Source of the DNA: an uncultured Alphaproteobacteria bacterium
GTDB taxonomy: Bacteria > Pseudomonadota > Alphaproteobacteria > Caulobacterales > Caulobacteraceae
DNA length: 64,000 nt
Assembly: GCA_903860975.1 (NCBI GenBank)
Contig: CAIOSI010000027.1
Location: forward strand, 1 to 64,000
Reading direction: 5' to 3'
The notes under the pieces are model-generated. The model was not told the DNA's origin. It searched no databases and was given only the letters and a program-made list of their open reading frames with translations. Position numbers and translations under genes: made by a program. Shown here piece by piece: positions 1 to 7,195 of this stretch (position 1 is the stretch's first letter; every line of letters begins with the position of its first letter).

Positions 1-1
1 C

Positions 2-283
2 CGCGAGATTGCCTCGGCTCTGATGATCAGCCCTTCGTGCGTTTCGAAATGGACGAAGCGGAAGCGGGAAGCGGGGTCTTTGGTGCCGGCTCAGATTGGT
101 GGCTTCAAGCCCCGGACGCTTTCGGGCGGATGCGCCGAGTGACTCCGCGAGCGGATTGCCTCAGGACCGGTCACGCTGCGCGGCCTGACGGCGGAGTTGG
201 CGGAGCGGGGGCTCCTCGCGGCGTTTGTTCGTCCAACGGTCCGGCTCCACTGGTGATGGGATGCAGCGCCCCGGCAATCGCAG
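2..283 (+). pseudogene. IS630-family transposase, N-terminal remnant
   Basis: One reading frame (codons beginning at base 2) reads through a helix-turn-helix-like start (REIASALMISPSCVSKWTKR), then RKREAGS, a Gly/Lys-rich linker, and LRERIASGPVTLRGLTAELA followed by ERGL. This order of HTH, glycine-rich linker and a TLxxLxAELxERG segment is what I recall from the N-terminal region of IS630-type transposases. The frame is broken by a TGA near position 137, and no DDE catalytic part follows, so it is a dead fragment that also runs off the left edge. Bases 284-425 hold a short direct repeat (CGCGCCAAATG-like, near 286 and 308) and no gene I can support. Confidence 0.5.
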
Positions 284-425
284 AACGCGCCAAATGACTG
301 GCATCACGCGCCAAATGGGGCTGCCCGTTGGCCTCATCCGACATTGCCCGGATGAACCTGGCCTGGAGCAGACATTGTGGCGTTCTTGACGCCGCCGGAC
401 GCTTGCAAAGTGTTTGGTGGTCAGA

Positions 426-1754
426 TCAGAGAGCTTCCCGCGCCGTTTCGAGCTGTCGCAGACGGCCCGTCATCGCATTGACGATCGACGTGTGGATGTC
501 GGCATGGAAATCCTGAGGCATCAGGCCGAGGGCCCTTTCTGCCGCAGGCAGTGCGTCTTGGAAGACCTCATCCAGAACCTGTTTGATTATCGTCGAGCCC
601 AAGCCTGCTTCCTTGGCCGTCTCGACAAAATGCTGGCCGTGCACATCCAGGATTTTGTAGTGCCGGCTCGTGCCGACTGACATCGCCAGCTTGTACTTGT
701 TGTGTGGAATGCGTTTAGCATCAAAGGCTGGTTGCGCGCTCAGGACGTCATAGAATGGCGTCAGTTCGAAGCGCCCTCCGGGCCGCAGGAAGACGCTGAA
801 ATTCTTACCGTGGCCGTCGGTCGCGCCGATGAGCCAGAAGATGATCTGACTTTTGAAGAAGGCCGCTTGGTCCGTGTTCGGGTTATCGCTTCCCTTGAGT
901 AGCGTCATGATATCGACGGCGCTCGGGCCTTGCTGGTTTTGATATTTGCGGCTCGACGGGATCGAGAGCGCTTGGCAGCAATCTTCTTGTGGAAGACGCA
1001 GGAGTTGGTCGTTGCTCCGCCAGCGACGATCGAAACGCTCGACGACAAGGACGCGGCGCGCCCCGAACCTTGCGATCTCGGTCTTCGCGATTGGCAACCG
1101 AAACCCTTCGAGAAGTTTCAGGCAATAGTGCTCGTTCTCGACGCTGTTCGAGAGGTCGATCATGCCCCAGGGCGTCGGGATTTCTCCCAATTGCGGCTTA
1201 AGGATGTGCGTGGTTGGTGTGGCGCCGATGGGGCGTTTCCAGCGCCCGTCATGGAAGAGTAGCGCCGTCTTTTCCTGGGCGCCGGCGACTGAAATCCGGA
1301 ACTCCTGTTCGGTGTCGATACCGAGCGGCGTGCTGGCGAGATTAGCGAGGATCGCCTCGATCTCCTCGTCGCTGACAGGCGCGCCTTCAATCGGCTGGAG
1401 GGCGTTGACCACCGTGCCGTCGGGCAGAAACTGCATCGCGCCTGCGCAGTCACGGCCGATCTGCTCCAGCAGGCTGTAGGAGTCTGTCCCCTGCGCGCCC
1501 GTTTTCTCTGCTACGAGGCCGCGGACCATCGGATTATCGGGCAGCAGGTTGTCGAAGACCGCGACCACCGGCTCGCCCCGGAAAGTGGCCTTCCTTGGTG
1601 GCAGAGATAGCGATATCGGGAAATGGGGTGGCCAATCCAGCCAGCTCTGATCGTACTGAAACTCGATCGCCCCACCGGGCTCTTTCTCCAACCGCCCCAC
1701 AAGACGATTGTTGATCAGGACCTTGAGCGGTGCATGGGTCTTGCGGCGGCCCAT
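426..1754 (-). CDS. hipA: HipA-type serine/threonine kinase toxin
   Basis: 442 residues, the full length expected for HipA, the toxin kinase that in E. coli phosphorylates glutamyl-tRNA synthetase and causes growth arrest and persistence. Visible motifs are the HipA N-terminal domain (residues 1-110), the SVAGAQEKTALL segment (about 155-166) that corresponds to the phosphorylatable-loop/nucleotide region, the catalytic loop ATDGHGKN (Asp313, Asn318) and the metal-binding FYDV (Asp336). All key residues are present, so it is probably active. Its start codon overlaps the stop codon of the upstream antitoxin gene by one base, the usual hipBA arrangement, which implies translational coupling. Target and growth effect in this host are inferred. 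Confidence 0.93.
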   Translation of the reverse strand: MGRRKTHAPLKVLINNRLVGRLEKEPGGAIEFQYDQSWLDWPPHFPISLSLPPRKATFRGEPVVAVFDNLLPDNPMVRGLVAEKTGAQGTDSYSLLEQIGRDCAGAMQFLPDGTVVNALQPIEGAPVSDEEIEAILANLASTPLGIDTEQEFRISVAGAQEKTALLFHDGRWKRPIGATPTTHILKPQLGEIPTPWGMIDLSNSVENEHYCLKLLEGFRLPIAKTEIARFGARRVLVVERFDRRWRSNDQLLRLPQEDCCQALSIPSSRKYQNQQGPSAVDIMTLLKGSDNPNTDQAAFFKSQIIFWLIGATDGHGKNFSVFLRPGGRFELTPFYDVLSAQPAFDAKRIPHNKYKLAMSVGTSRHYKILDVHGQHFVETAKEAGLGSTIIKQVLDEVFQDALPAAERALGLMPQDFHADIHTSIVNAMTGRLRQLETAREAL

Positions 1755-2005
1755 CAGAATATGTCCTCGATATCAGCCGACGAGCTTTTCGTTCGGGGAC
1801 CGATCGTCATCTCCAGATCGAGCGTGGCAAGGAGATCGCAGATCGACGAGATTTTTGCGCCGTTGTGACCGCTTTCGATTTTTGAGATGAGTTCTTGGCG
1901 CATGCCAGACCGCTCAGCCAGTTCAGTCTGACTCATTCCCTTTAGTTTCCTGAATTTTTGGATGAGGTTGCCGACTTGGCTCGGGGAGCGTGCAATCTGG
2001 ATCAT
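1754..2005 (-). CDS. hipB: HipB-type antitoxin, XRE helix-turn-helix repressor
   Basis: 83 residues with a classical XRE-family HTH at about residues 15-68 (LIQKFRKLKGMSQTELAERS, then a recognition helix around RQELISKIESG). HipB proteins neutralise HipA and repress their own operon as dimers. The ATG at 2003-2005 is preceded by a good ribosome-binding sequence (GGAGA, reading the minus strand). It lies directly upstream of hipA in one operon. Two AT-rich palindromes in the promoter region (2034-2062 and 2106-2125) are the likely autoregulatory operators. Confidence 0.92.
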   Translation of the reverse strand: MIQIARSPSQVGNLIQKFRKLKGMSQTELAERSGMRQELISKIESGHNGAKISSICDLLATLDLEMTIGPRTKSSSADIEDIF

Positions 2006-2033
2006 GAGAATCTCCTTCTCACGGTTATGTTCT

Positions 2034-2062
2034 AAATCGCATAAAATAGCAATATGCGATTT
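2034..2062. promoter_or_regulatory. Palindromic candidate HipB operator, proximal
   Basis: Perfect 10-bp arms AAATCGCATA and TATGCGATTT separated by 9 bases, starting 29 bp upstream of the hipB start codon. Self-repression by HipB at spaced inverted repeats is established for the family; assignment of this site is inference. Confidence 0.6.
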
Positions 2063-2105
2063 TAGGCATAATGAGGTAATATTCGAGAAAGAGCATAAGG
2101 TAATA

Positions 2106-2125
2106 TTATGCGTTTTTTCGCATAA
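2106..2125. promoter_or_regulatory. Palindromic candidate HipB operator, distal
   Basis: Inverted repeat TTATGCG, six T, CGCATAA. It shares the half-site TATGCG with the proximal palindrome but with a shorter spacer. A direct repeat of GAGGTAATATT / AAGGTAATATT (around 2074 and 2098) lies between the two sites. The arrangement suggests cooperative binding or a second operator. Confidence 0.45.
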
Positions 2126-2786
2126 GCGGCTCGGTGTTGATTTTCACTGAGAACTGACCCGCCTGTGATGGTGGGTTAGCTTGTTTTGATGGCCCAGACC
2201 GACCCCTGGGGCTGCCGCAATCGCGCATCGAACAGGAACTGGAACCGATGGCGCAGCTCTCCTTGGACTAGGTTCGGCGGCGCGCATGCGCGGCGATGGA
2301 AACGCACTCCATCAACGACCTGGAAGGGGAGGATCCCGAGGTCGAGTTCAAACCGCTGCTTAAGAAGGTCGGAAAGGCTCGCTCGGTGACGAAAATCTAC
2401 GACCTGCTTCTGCCGGATACTTTCGAGCCGCACTAGGGACGGAAGTTCGCGGCGCCGCTTCGGGATTTTACACGGCCTCAACCTAAAGCGGACTCTAGCG
2501 CCGACCCCCGCGGCCAGCGTTTGAGGTCGCATTTTGCCATCTCAAAGCCGTGGATTCCACGGCGGTCCGCGGGAAGGCGTAACCTAGCTGCGATCGGTTG
2601 GCCTAAGGCGACCAGGCCGCATCATCTGGGCGGCCCATTTGCACACGAATTCGCGTAAGTACTTGAAAATGCTATCGAGTCCGCCCAGTCCGACATCGGC
2701 CCAATCGCATCGAGGATTTCATCTGTTAGAACAATGATGTAGCCATCTGAGGCGACCTCCAAAACACAAGCTTGCTGGATAAATTG
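2126..2786. other. Stretch without a supported gene (degenerate DNA)
   Basis: No full-length gene is recognisable here. A plus-strand frame from about 2188 reads GLPQSRIEQELEPMAQLSLD and then hits a stop, continuing into the small frame at 2296-2436, so this may be a decayed gene. Bases 2650-2700 (GAGTCCGCCCAGTCCGACAT) resemble bases 9908-9928 (GAATCCGTCCAATCCAACAT), part of the repeat relationship described under the dusA-like sites. Confidence 0.4.
2296..2436 (+). CDS. Small ORF or gene remnant, unknown function
   Basis: 46 codons starting METHSINDLEGEDPEVEF and ending PDTFEPH. The composition looks protein-like (acidic N-terminal half, KKVGKARSVTKIYDLLLP segment). The same frame continues upstream through a stop codon into another protein-like stretch, so this may be the 3' part of a broken gene rather than a gene of its own. 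I do not recognise the family. Confidence 0.2.
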   Translation: METHSINDLEGEDPEVEFKPLLKKVGKARSVTKIYDLLLPDTFEPH

Positions 2787-2858
2787 TTGAATAAAAACAA
2801 TATATTAGCCGTTGCTCCCATGATGGACTGGACGGATATATCAATAAAAACCGATAGT
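2787..2858 (+). repeat. dusA 5'-end-like sequence, candidate attachment-site remnant (left)
   Basis: Read from a TTG, the bases encode NKNNILAVAPMMDWTD, the hallmark N-terminus of tRNA-dihydrouridine synthase A (xLSVAPMMDWTDRH in the family), and then run into stops, so the rest of dusA is absent. A second copy lies at 9950-10021. The two share an exact 16-mer (CCCATGATGGACTGGA, 2817-2832 and 9980-9995) and a following TCAATAAAA. The 5' end of dusA is an established insertion site of prophages and genomic islands, and duplicated 5' ends mark their borders. Confidence 0.7.
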
Positions 2859-3165
2859 TAGCCGACATGTGGTGCACGAATGGTGCACCGATGTTCGCGC
2901 TTTCTTTCGCTTGCGTTCACGCGCCTGCGCTCGTCTACGCCCGCTGTCGCCGTCTTTGGCTCACCCAGGGCTGCTGAATTCTCGCTAGGGTTTCCGTTCC
3001 TTCGCGGCAGGCCGATCACGAGCGCTGCTACGAGTCTACCCGCCTTACTAAGCGGCGGACAGCAGGACGCACGCGTGGCGACCCAGCGCTTGCTTGCCGT
3101 CGCCGAGGCTGACTCTTCGTAGCTGCACTGCGGACTCGGCGCTGAGGGCTTCGAATCTGTCCGCG
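2859..3165. other. Stretch without a supported gene
   Basis: Between the left dusA-like repeat and the porin stop codon. It opens with GGTGCACGAATGGTGCACC, a short inverted repeat (GGTGCA/TGCACC) at about 2871-2889. A similar GTGCAAATCCCGTGCAC lies just after the right dusA-like repeat (10034-10050), so the similarity between the two borders extends beyond the dusA codons. Open frames here show no family resemblance. Confidence 0.4.
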
Positions 3166-4524
3166 CTAAAACTGCGCGTGCAGGCGCGCCGCCACAACGG
3201 ACACCGGCCCCCGGTCACGGTTGTACGCAGGGTGATTGACGACCTGATAATCGACGCTGATGTGCGCTGGGCCGTAGGCGGCAAAGTCATAATAGGTCTC
3301 GAGGATCTGCTCGGGTCCGGCGTGCGGGAGGCGGCCGTCGCCGACCAGGATGCCGGTCCCGCCGGCGGCCAGGAACCGTTCGTGGGCGCCTGAGATTTCA
3401 TTGACGACTCCGGCGAGGCCAATCGTGTCGTTGGCCCGGCCCCAGCGCCCGCCCTTAATCGATGCGCCGACGGCAAGGGTGCGGTCGATGTCCGAGAACT
3501 CGTAAGGCTCTACGTTTCCACCGGCCACGCCGCCGTGGGCGAAGACGCCGACCCCATCCGCCACCTCCTGTTCCAGGTTGAAGCTCACGCCGTCGCGGCT
3601 GCGGTAGCGCCGAACCGCGGCGATGTCGGCGGGCTGACCGGTGGCCTGCGACAGCGCCACGGCGTCAGCGAAAGCGCCCATGCGGCCCCGGCTCAGAAAG
3701 CCGGTGATCTTCAGCTTTCCGGGTCGGCCGCCAAGTTGATGGCGTTCCTCGATTTCCGCGACGCCCTGGAACTGGCTGAAATCGTATTCCAGATGTTCGC
3801 TGTTCGGCACCTTTGAAAGGTTGAAGACGCCACCGCGCAGGGTCCAGCGGCCAACATACCATTCTGCCGCGGCGCCCACCGTGTAGCCCCACGCGTCGGC
3901 GGCATAGTCAAAGCTGCCGCTGTCGATCAGCGACCAGTTGAGGAAGTCGCCGCGCGGATCGTGGGCGTAGCTGTTGGTGTCGAATATGTCCGGCACGCCC
4001 AGCTTGCCCGCGGTGATCACCAGGCGATCGGCGGTGCGCGATCCGCCGAGCTGGTTGAGATCGGCGTCGACGTTTTCGCGCTCGCCCCCGAGGTCGATGG
4101 TCTGGCGCACGAACAGGCGCTGCAGTCGGAAGTACGGCTTCGCCATCCCGACTTTGTAGGCCTCTCCGCTGGGGAAACCCGCGACGCCTAGCGTGTTGCT
4201 AAGCCCAAAGCCCTGGTCGAGCTCTGGATTAATCCACACCTCCAAGCCGGGCCACGCCCGCACGCCGGCGTACAGCGTGACGTCGGCGGTTTCCTTTCCG
4301 CGCGTGCCCGGGTCGAGGCTATTTGGGCCGCGATAGGGAGACCGGAATGCGAAGGTGGCCTGCTCCACCACGGTTGCCTGGGCATGGAGAGCCCAGGATT
4401 GCGTAGGGGGAGGGGACGCCTCTTGCACAGCCTCTGCGGCTGCTGGGCCTACAAGCGCGCCGCTCAGGACTGAGGCGGCGAGGAGCGTCGCAACCCTATC
4501 GAATTTGTGTTCCGCCCAATACAT
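3166..4524 (-). CDS. Outer-membrane porin, OprB/carbohydrate-selective type
   Basis: 452 residues. An N-terminal signal peptide (hydrophobic ATLLAASVLSGALVGPAAAEA, residues 12-32) is followed by a beta-rich barrel with alternating aromatic and polar residues and a C-terminal phenylalanine (ARLHAQF), the signature of outer-membrane beta-barrels. Features such as GKLGVPDIFDTNSYAHDPRGDF fit the OprB-like group. It would allow passive entry of small solutes. The gene is divergent from a metal-sensing repressor and shares the intergenic dyads with it, so it is probably under that repressor together with the downstream ABC genes. The SD sequence GAGGGG precedes the ATG. The solute, possibly a metal complex rather than a sugar, is unknown. 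Confidence 0.75.
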   Translation of the reverse strand: MYWAEHKFDRVATLLAASVLSGALVGPAAAEAVQEASPPPTQSWALHAQATVVEQATFAFRSPYRGPNSLDPGTRGKETADVTLYAGVRAWPGLEVWINPELDQGFGLSNTLGVAGFPSGEAYKVGMAKPYFRLQRLFVRQTIDLGGERENVDADLNQLGGSRTADRLVITAGKLGVPDIFDTNSYAHDPRGDFLNWSLIDSGSFDYAADAWGYTVGAAAEWYVGRWTLRGGVFNLSKVPNSEHLEYDFSQFQGVAEIEERHQLGGRPGKLKITGFLSRGRMGAFADAVALSQATGQPADIAAVRRYRSRDGVSFNLEQEVADGVGVFAHGGVAGGNVEPYEFSDIDRTLAVGASIKGGRWGRANDTIGLAGVVNEISGAHERFLAAGGTGILVGDGRLPHAGPEQILETYYDFAAYGPAHISVDYQVVNHPAYNRDRGPVSVVAARLHAQF

Positions 4525-4748
4525 CGCCGGCCCCTCAAGTCACGCTTCCAAATCCGCCAAGCCATCCGCCCCAAGATTTCGGCCGCGTGCCACATCGCCC
4601 AGGCCGCCCATCGGCACCGCCAACGGAGCAATCGTCGCGCGCTCCACGTCAGGGCCGTGGCCCCGCGAAGCAACATTTGTGCTTCCCTGGCCGCAGCCTC
4701 GCGCTGGCCCTGCTCCATGCTGGTAGCGATCCATTTCAGCATCGTCAT
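4464..4748 (-). CDS. Possible small leader protein ahead of the porin
   Basis: 94 codons starting MTMLKWIATSMEQGQREAAAREAQ, then Trp/Arg-rich segments. It starts 26 bp from the first G-tract dyad and overlaps the first 60 bases of the porin gene in another frame. The first 45 residues look protein-like (an amphipathic helix), the C-terminal part does not, and no clear SD is visible. It may be a real small gene, or chance in GC-rich DNA. Confidence 0.22.
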   Translation of the reverse strand: MTMLKWIATSMEQGQREAAAREAQMLLRGATALTWSARRLLRWRCRWAAWAMWHAAEILGRMAWRIWKRDLRGRRCIGRNTNSIGLRRSSPPQS

Positions 4749-4774
4749 TCTGCGCTGCGGATTGATGACGGAGT

Positions 4775-4791
4775 ATCCTCCGGGGGAGGAT
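4775..4791. promoter_or_regulatory. G-tract dyad 1, candidate metal-sensor operator
   Basis: ATCCTCC-GGG-GGAGGAT, a 17-bp inverted repeat in the porin/CsoR-like divergent region. CsoR/RcnR/FrmR proteins are known to bind inverted repeats with central G/C tracts. Its position nearer the porin suggests it controls that promoter. Confidence 0.6.
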
Positions 4792-4800
4792 GCAACAGTC

Positions 4801-4831
4801 TTGACCTATCCCCCCTGGGAGGATAGGTCAA
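4801..4831. promoter_or_regulatory. G-tract dyad 2, 31-bp palindrome before the CsoR-like gene
   Basis: Perfect 11-bp arms TTGACCTATCC (4801-4811) and GGATAGGTCAA (4821-4831), with three further matching pairs inside (CCC/GGG at 4813-4819), ending five bases before the start codon of the repressor gene. It is positioned to block its own transcription and could also fold as a hairpin over the 5' end of the mRNA. The core CCC-T-GGG matches dyad 3. Confidence 0.7.
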
Positions 4832-4836
4832 GAGAC

Positions 4837-5112
4837 ATGGCTCACGTCGTGCATCCGACCCACCCTGACATCGTCAAGCGGCTGAAACGCGCCGAAGGAC
4901 ACCTACGAAACGTCATCGGTATGATGGAGGCCGAACGGCCCTGCATGGACATTGTCCAGCAGCTGCATGCGGTTGAGCGCGCCGTGGCGGCCGCGAAGAA
5001 GACGCTCATTCACGATCACATCGACCACTGCCTGGCGCACGCGGTGGAGGACGAGGCGCGAGCGCCGCAGACGACGCTCGAAGAGTTCAAAGAGATTACA
5101 AAATACCTCTAG
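4837..5112 (+). CDS. CsoR/RcnR/FrmR-family (DUF156) metal-sensing repressor
   Basis: 91 residues, starting at the ATG right after the 31-bp palindrome; a longer upstream frame would run through the operator and is rejected. The all-helical DUF156 fold is evident: KRLKRAEGHLRNVIGMMEAE, then CMDIVQQLHAVERAV and KTLIHDHIDHC. Potential ligands are His3, Cys36, His61, His64 and Cys65. Cys36-His61-Cys65 is the copper set of M. tuberculosis CsoR, whereas His3 and His64 resemble RcnR, so the metal (Cu, Ni or Co) cannot be fixed. Such repressors leave DNA when metal binds. The ABC genes downstream and the divergent porin are the likely targets, through three similar G-tract dyads. Confidence 0.88.
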   Translation: MAHVVHPTHPDIVKRLKRAEGHLRNVIGMMEAERPCMDIVQQLHAVERAVAAAKKTLIHDHIDHCLAHAVEDEARAPQTTLEEFKEITKYL

Positions 5113-5274
5113 GCTCAAAGGCGGTCCCGTTGCTGCAGGGGATCCCGAGCGGATATGTAGGCGCTCCCGGCTAGTGCCCGCGCGCCGCGGGGTCCCGGTT
5201 CGTGAACCTCCTGTGACGACGTGACAAAACACCTTGACAGGCGATGCCTGCGGGATCATTTCGCCGACTGTTCT

Positions 5275-5295
5275 CCATCCTCCCCTGGGGGATGG
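5275..5295. promoter_or_regulatory. G-tract dyad 3, upstream of the ABC transporter genes
   Basis: CCATCC-TCCCCTGGG-GGATGG, an inverted repeat related to dyads 1 and 2, in the 314-bp gap (5113-5426) between the repressor and the ABC permease. It suggests a separate, metal-regulated promoter for the ABC genes. I see nothing else in this gap. Confidence 0.55.
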
Positions 5296-5426
5296 CGGAT
5301 TGCGACGGAACCCAACCCAATGCCCAGCGACAGTAGTCGATCTAACGCGCCGTTGAGGGCGTCCCGCTAGGGCCTGGGCGCCAGGCTTTTCGGAGACGCG
5401 CTCGGCGGCGCGTCACGAGGTGAGCC

Positions 5427-7184
5427 ATGGTATTTCTCTCCGGAGATAGGCCCGGATCCCGGCCGCTCGCGCGCTTCTTGCGCGTTGGCGTCGCCCCGTC
5501 CTGGGCTGATCTCATCGCCTTCCTGCTGCTCGCCGCGACTGCGGTCTTGATCGTTCGTGGCGCGGGCGAAATGAGCGAGCCGTTGTCGCGGCTGCGCACG
5601 ACGCCGGTCACTCTCGACGTCGCCCGCCTCCCGGAATACGCGCTGCTAACGACCCTGCGCATGTTCGCAGCGCTTGGCGCCTCGCTTCTCTTCACCTTCA
5701 CAGTTGCGACTCTGGCGGCCAAGAACCGCAAGGCCGAGCTTCTGATCGTGCCGGCGCTCGACATCCTGCAGTCGGTGCCGATCCTCGGCTTCCTGACCTT
5801 CACGGTCACCTTTTTCATGGGGCTGTTCCCCGGCCGCCAGCTGGGCGTCGAGTGCGCCGCGATCTTCGCCATCTTCACTAGCCAGGCCTGGAACATGGCC
5901 TTCAGCTTCTACCAGTCGCTGCGGACCATCCCGAACGACCTGGATGAGGTCAGCCGCCAGTTCGGCTTCTCGCCTTGGCGCAGGTTCGTGCGGCTGGAGC
6001 TTCCCTTCGCGACACCCGGTCTCGTTTGGAACGTGATGATGTCCATGTCGGGGGGCTGGTTCTTTGTCGTGGCGTCAGAGGCCATCACCGTGGGCAATAC
6101 GACGATCGCCTTGCCGGGGATCGGCTCTTGGCTGGCGCTGGCCATCGAGCGGCAGGACATGAAGGCCGTCGCCATCGGGGTCGGCGCCATGGCTGTTGTG
6201 ATCCTGCTCTACGACCAGCTGGTCTTTCGGCCCTTCGTCGCGTGGGCCGACAAGTTCCGCTTTGAGCAGACCGCTTCGCAGGATCGGCCCGGCTCGTGGG
6301 TATATGATCTGGTGCGCCGTGTGCGCTGGTTGCGGCTGGCGGTCGCGCCATTGGGCTGGCCCGCACGCGCGATGACCGCCATCGACTGGCCAATTCCACG
6401 CCTTGCCCTTCAGCCGGTTCGGCTAGGGCCGCAGACCTCCCGGGTCATCGACGGGCTCTGGATAGCCGTACTCGCCGCGGCCTCTGTTGCGGCTGTGTGG
6501 TTCCTGTGGACCTTCCTGGCCCGCACCCTGAACCTGCAAGACGCCTTCGTGGCGTTTGGGTACGGGCTCGCGACCCTCGTGCGCGTGGTCGTCCTGATCG
6601 CACTCACCAGCCTGATCTGGGTGCCGATCGGCGTCTGGATCGGACTGCGACCTGCCTGGGCCGAGCGCCTGCAGCCCATCGCCCAGTTCCTGGCGGCATT
6701 CCCCGCGAACGTCCTGTTTCCCTTTGTTGTCGTGGTCATCGTGGCGTTGCACGCGGATCCGAACGTCTGGCTGTCCCCGCTGATGGTGCTGGGCACCCAG
6801 TGGTACATCCTCTTCAACGTGATCGCTGGGGCCAGCGCTATTCCGAGCGACCTCAAGGAAGCCGCCGGCATCTTCGGGATGCGAGGCTGGCAATGGTGGC
6901 GTCAGGTCGCGCTGCCAGGGATCTTTCCCTACTACGTGACGGGCGCCATCACCGCGTCCGGCGGCTCCTGGAACGCCAGCATCGTCGCCGAGGCGGTGAC
7001 CTGGGGCGATAAACATCTCGAGGCCGTGGGGCTGGGCTCCTACATCGCCAAGGCCACCGCGGCGGGCGATTACGGCCGCGTGGCGCTGGGCGTCGCGGTC
7101 ATGTCCATTTTCGTCATCGCCTTCAACCGCATGCTCTGGCGGCCGATGTACCGGTTCGCCGAGCGTCGCCTGCGTCTCGACTAA
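5427..7184 (+). CDS. ABC transporter permease, two fused NitT/TauT-type domains
   Basis: 585 residues containing two complete binding-protein-dependent permease domains in tandem (about residues 75-270 and 370-580), each with several membrane helices and an EAA-type loop (LDEVSRQFGFSPWRRF and LKEAAGIFGMRGWQWWRQ). One chain would therefore supply both membrane halves of the importer. The family resembles nitrate/sulfonate/bicarbonate permeases. SD CGAGG precedes the ATG. The ATPase gene starts 12 bases downstream. No substrate-binding protein is encoded nearby, which is unusual for this class. The neighbouring metal sensor suggests metal or metal-chelate transport, but that is inference. Confidence 0.85.
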   Translation: MVFLSGDRPGSRPLARFLRVGVAPSWADLIAFLLLAATAVLIVRGAGEMSEPLSRLRTTPVTLDVARLPEYALLTTLRMFAALGASLLFTFTVATLAAKNRKAELLIVPALDILQSVPILGFLTFTVTFFMGLFPGRQLGVECAAIFAIFTSQAWNMAFSFYQSLRTIPNDLDEVSRQFGFSPWRRFVRLELPFATPGLVWNVMMSMSGGWFFVVASEAITVGNTTIALPGIGSWLALAIERQDMKAVAIGVGAMAVVILLYDQLVFRPFVAWADKFRFEQTASQDRPGSWVYDLVRRVRWLRLAVAPLGWPARAMTAIDWPIPRLALQPVRLGPQTSRVIDGLWIAVLAAASVAAVWFLWTFLARTLNLQDAFVAFGYGLATLVRVVVLIALTSLIWVPIGVWIGLRPAWAERLQPIAQFLAAFPANVLFPFVVVVIVALHADPNVWLSPLMVLGTQWYILFNVIAGASAIPSDLKEAAGIFGMRGWQWWRQVALPGIFPYYVTGAITASGGSWNASIVAEAVTWGDKHLEAVGLGSYIAKATAAGDYGRVALGVAVMSIFVIAFNRMLWRPMYRFAERRLRLD

Positions 7185-7195
7185 AGGAGGCGACA

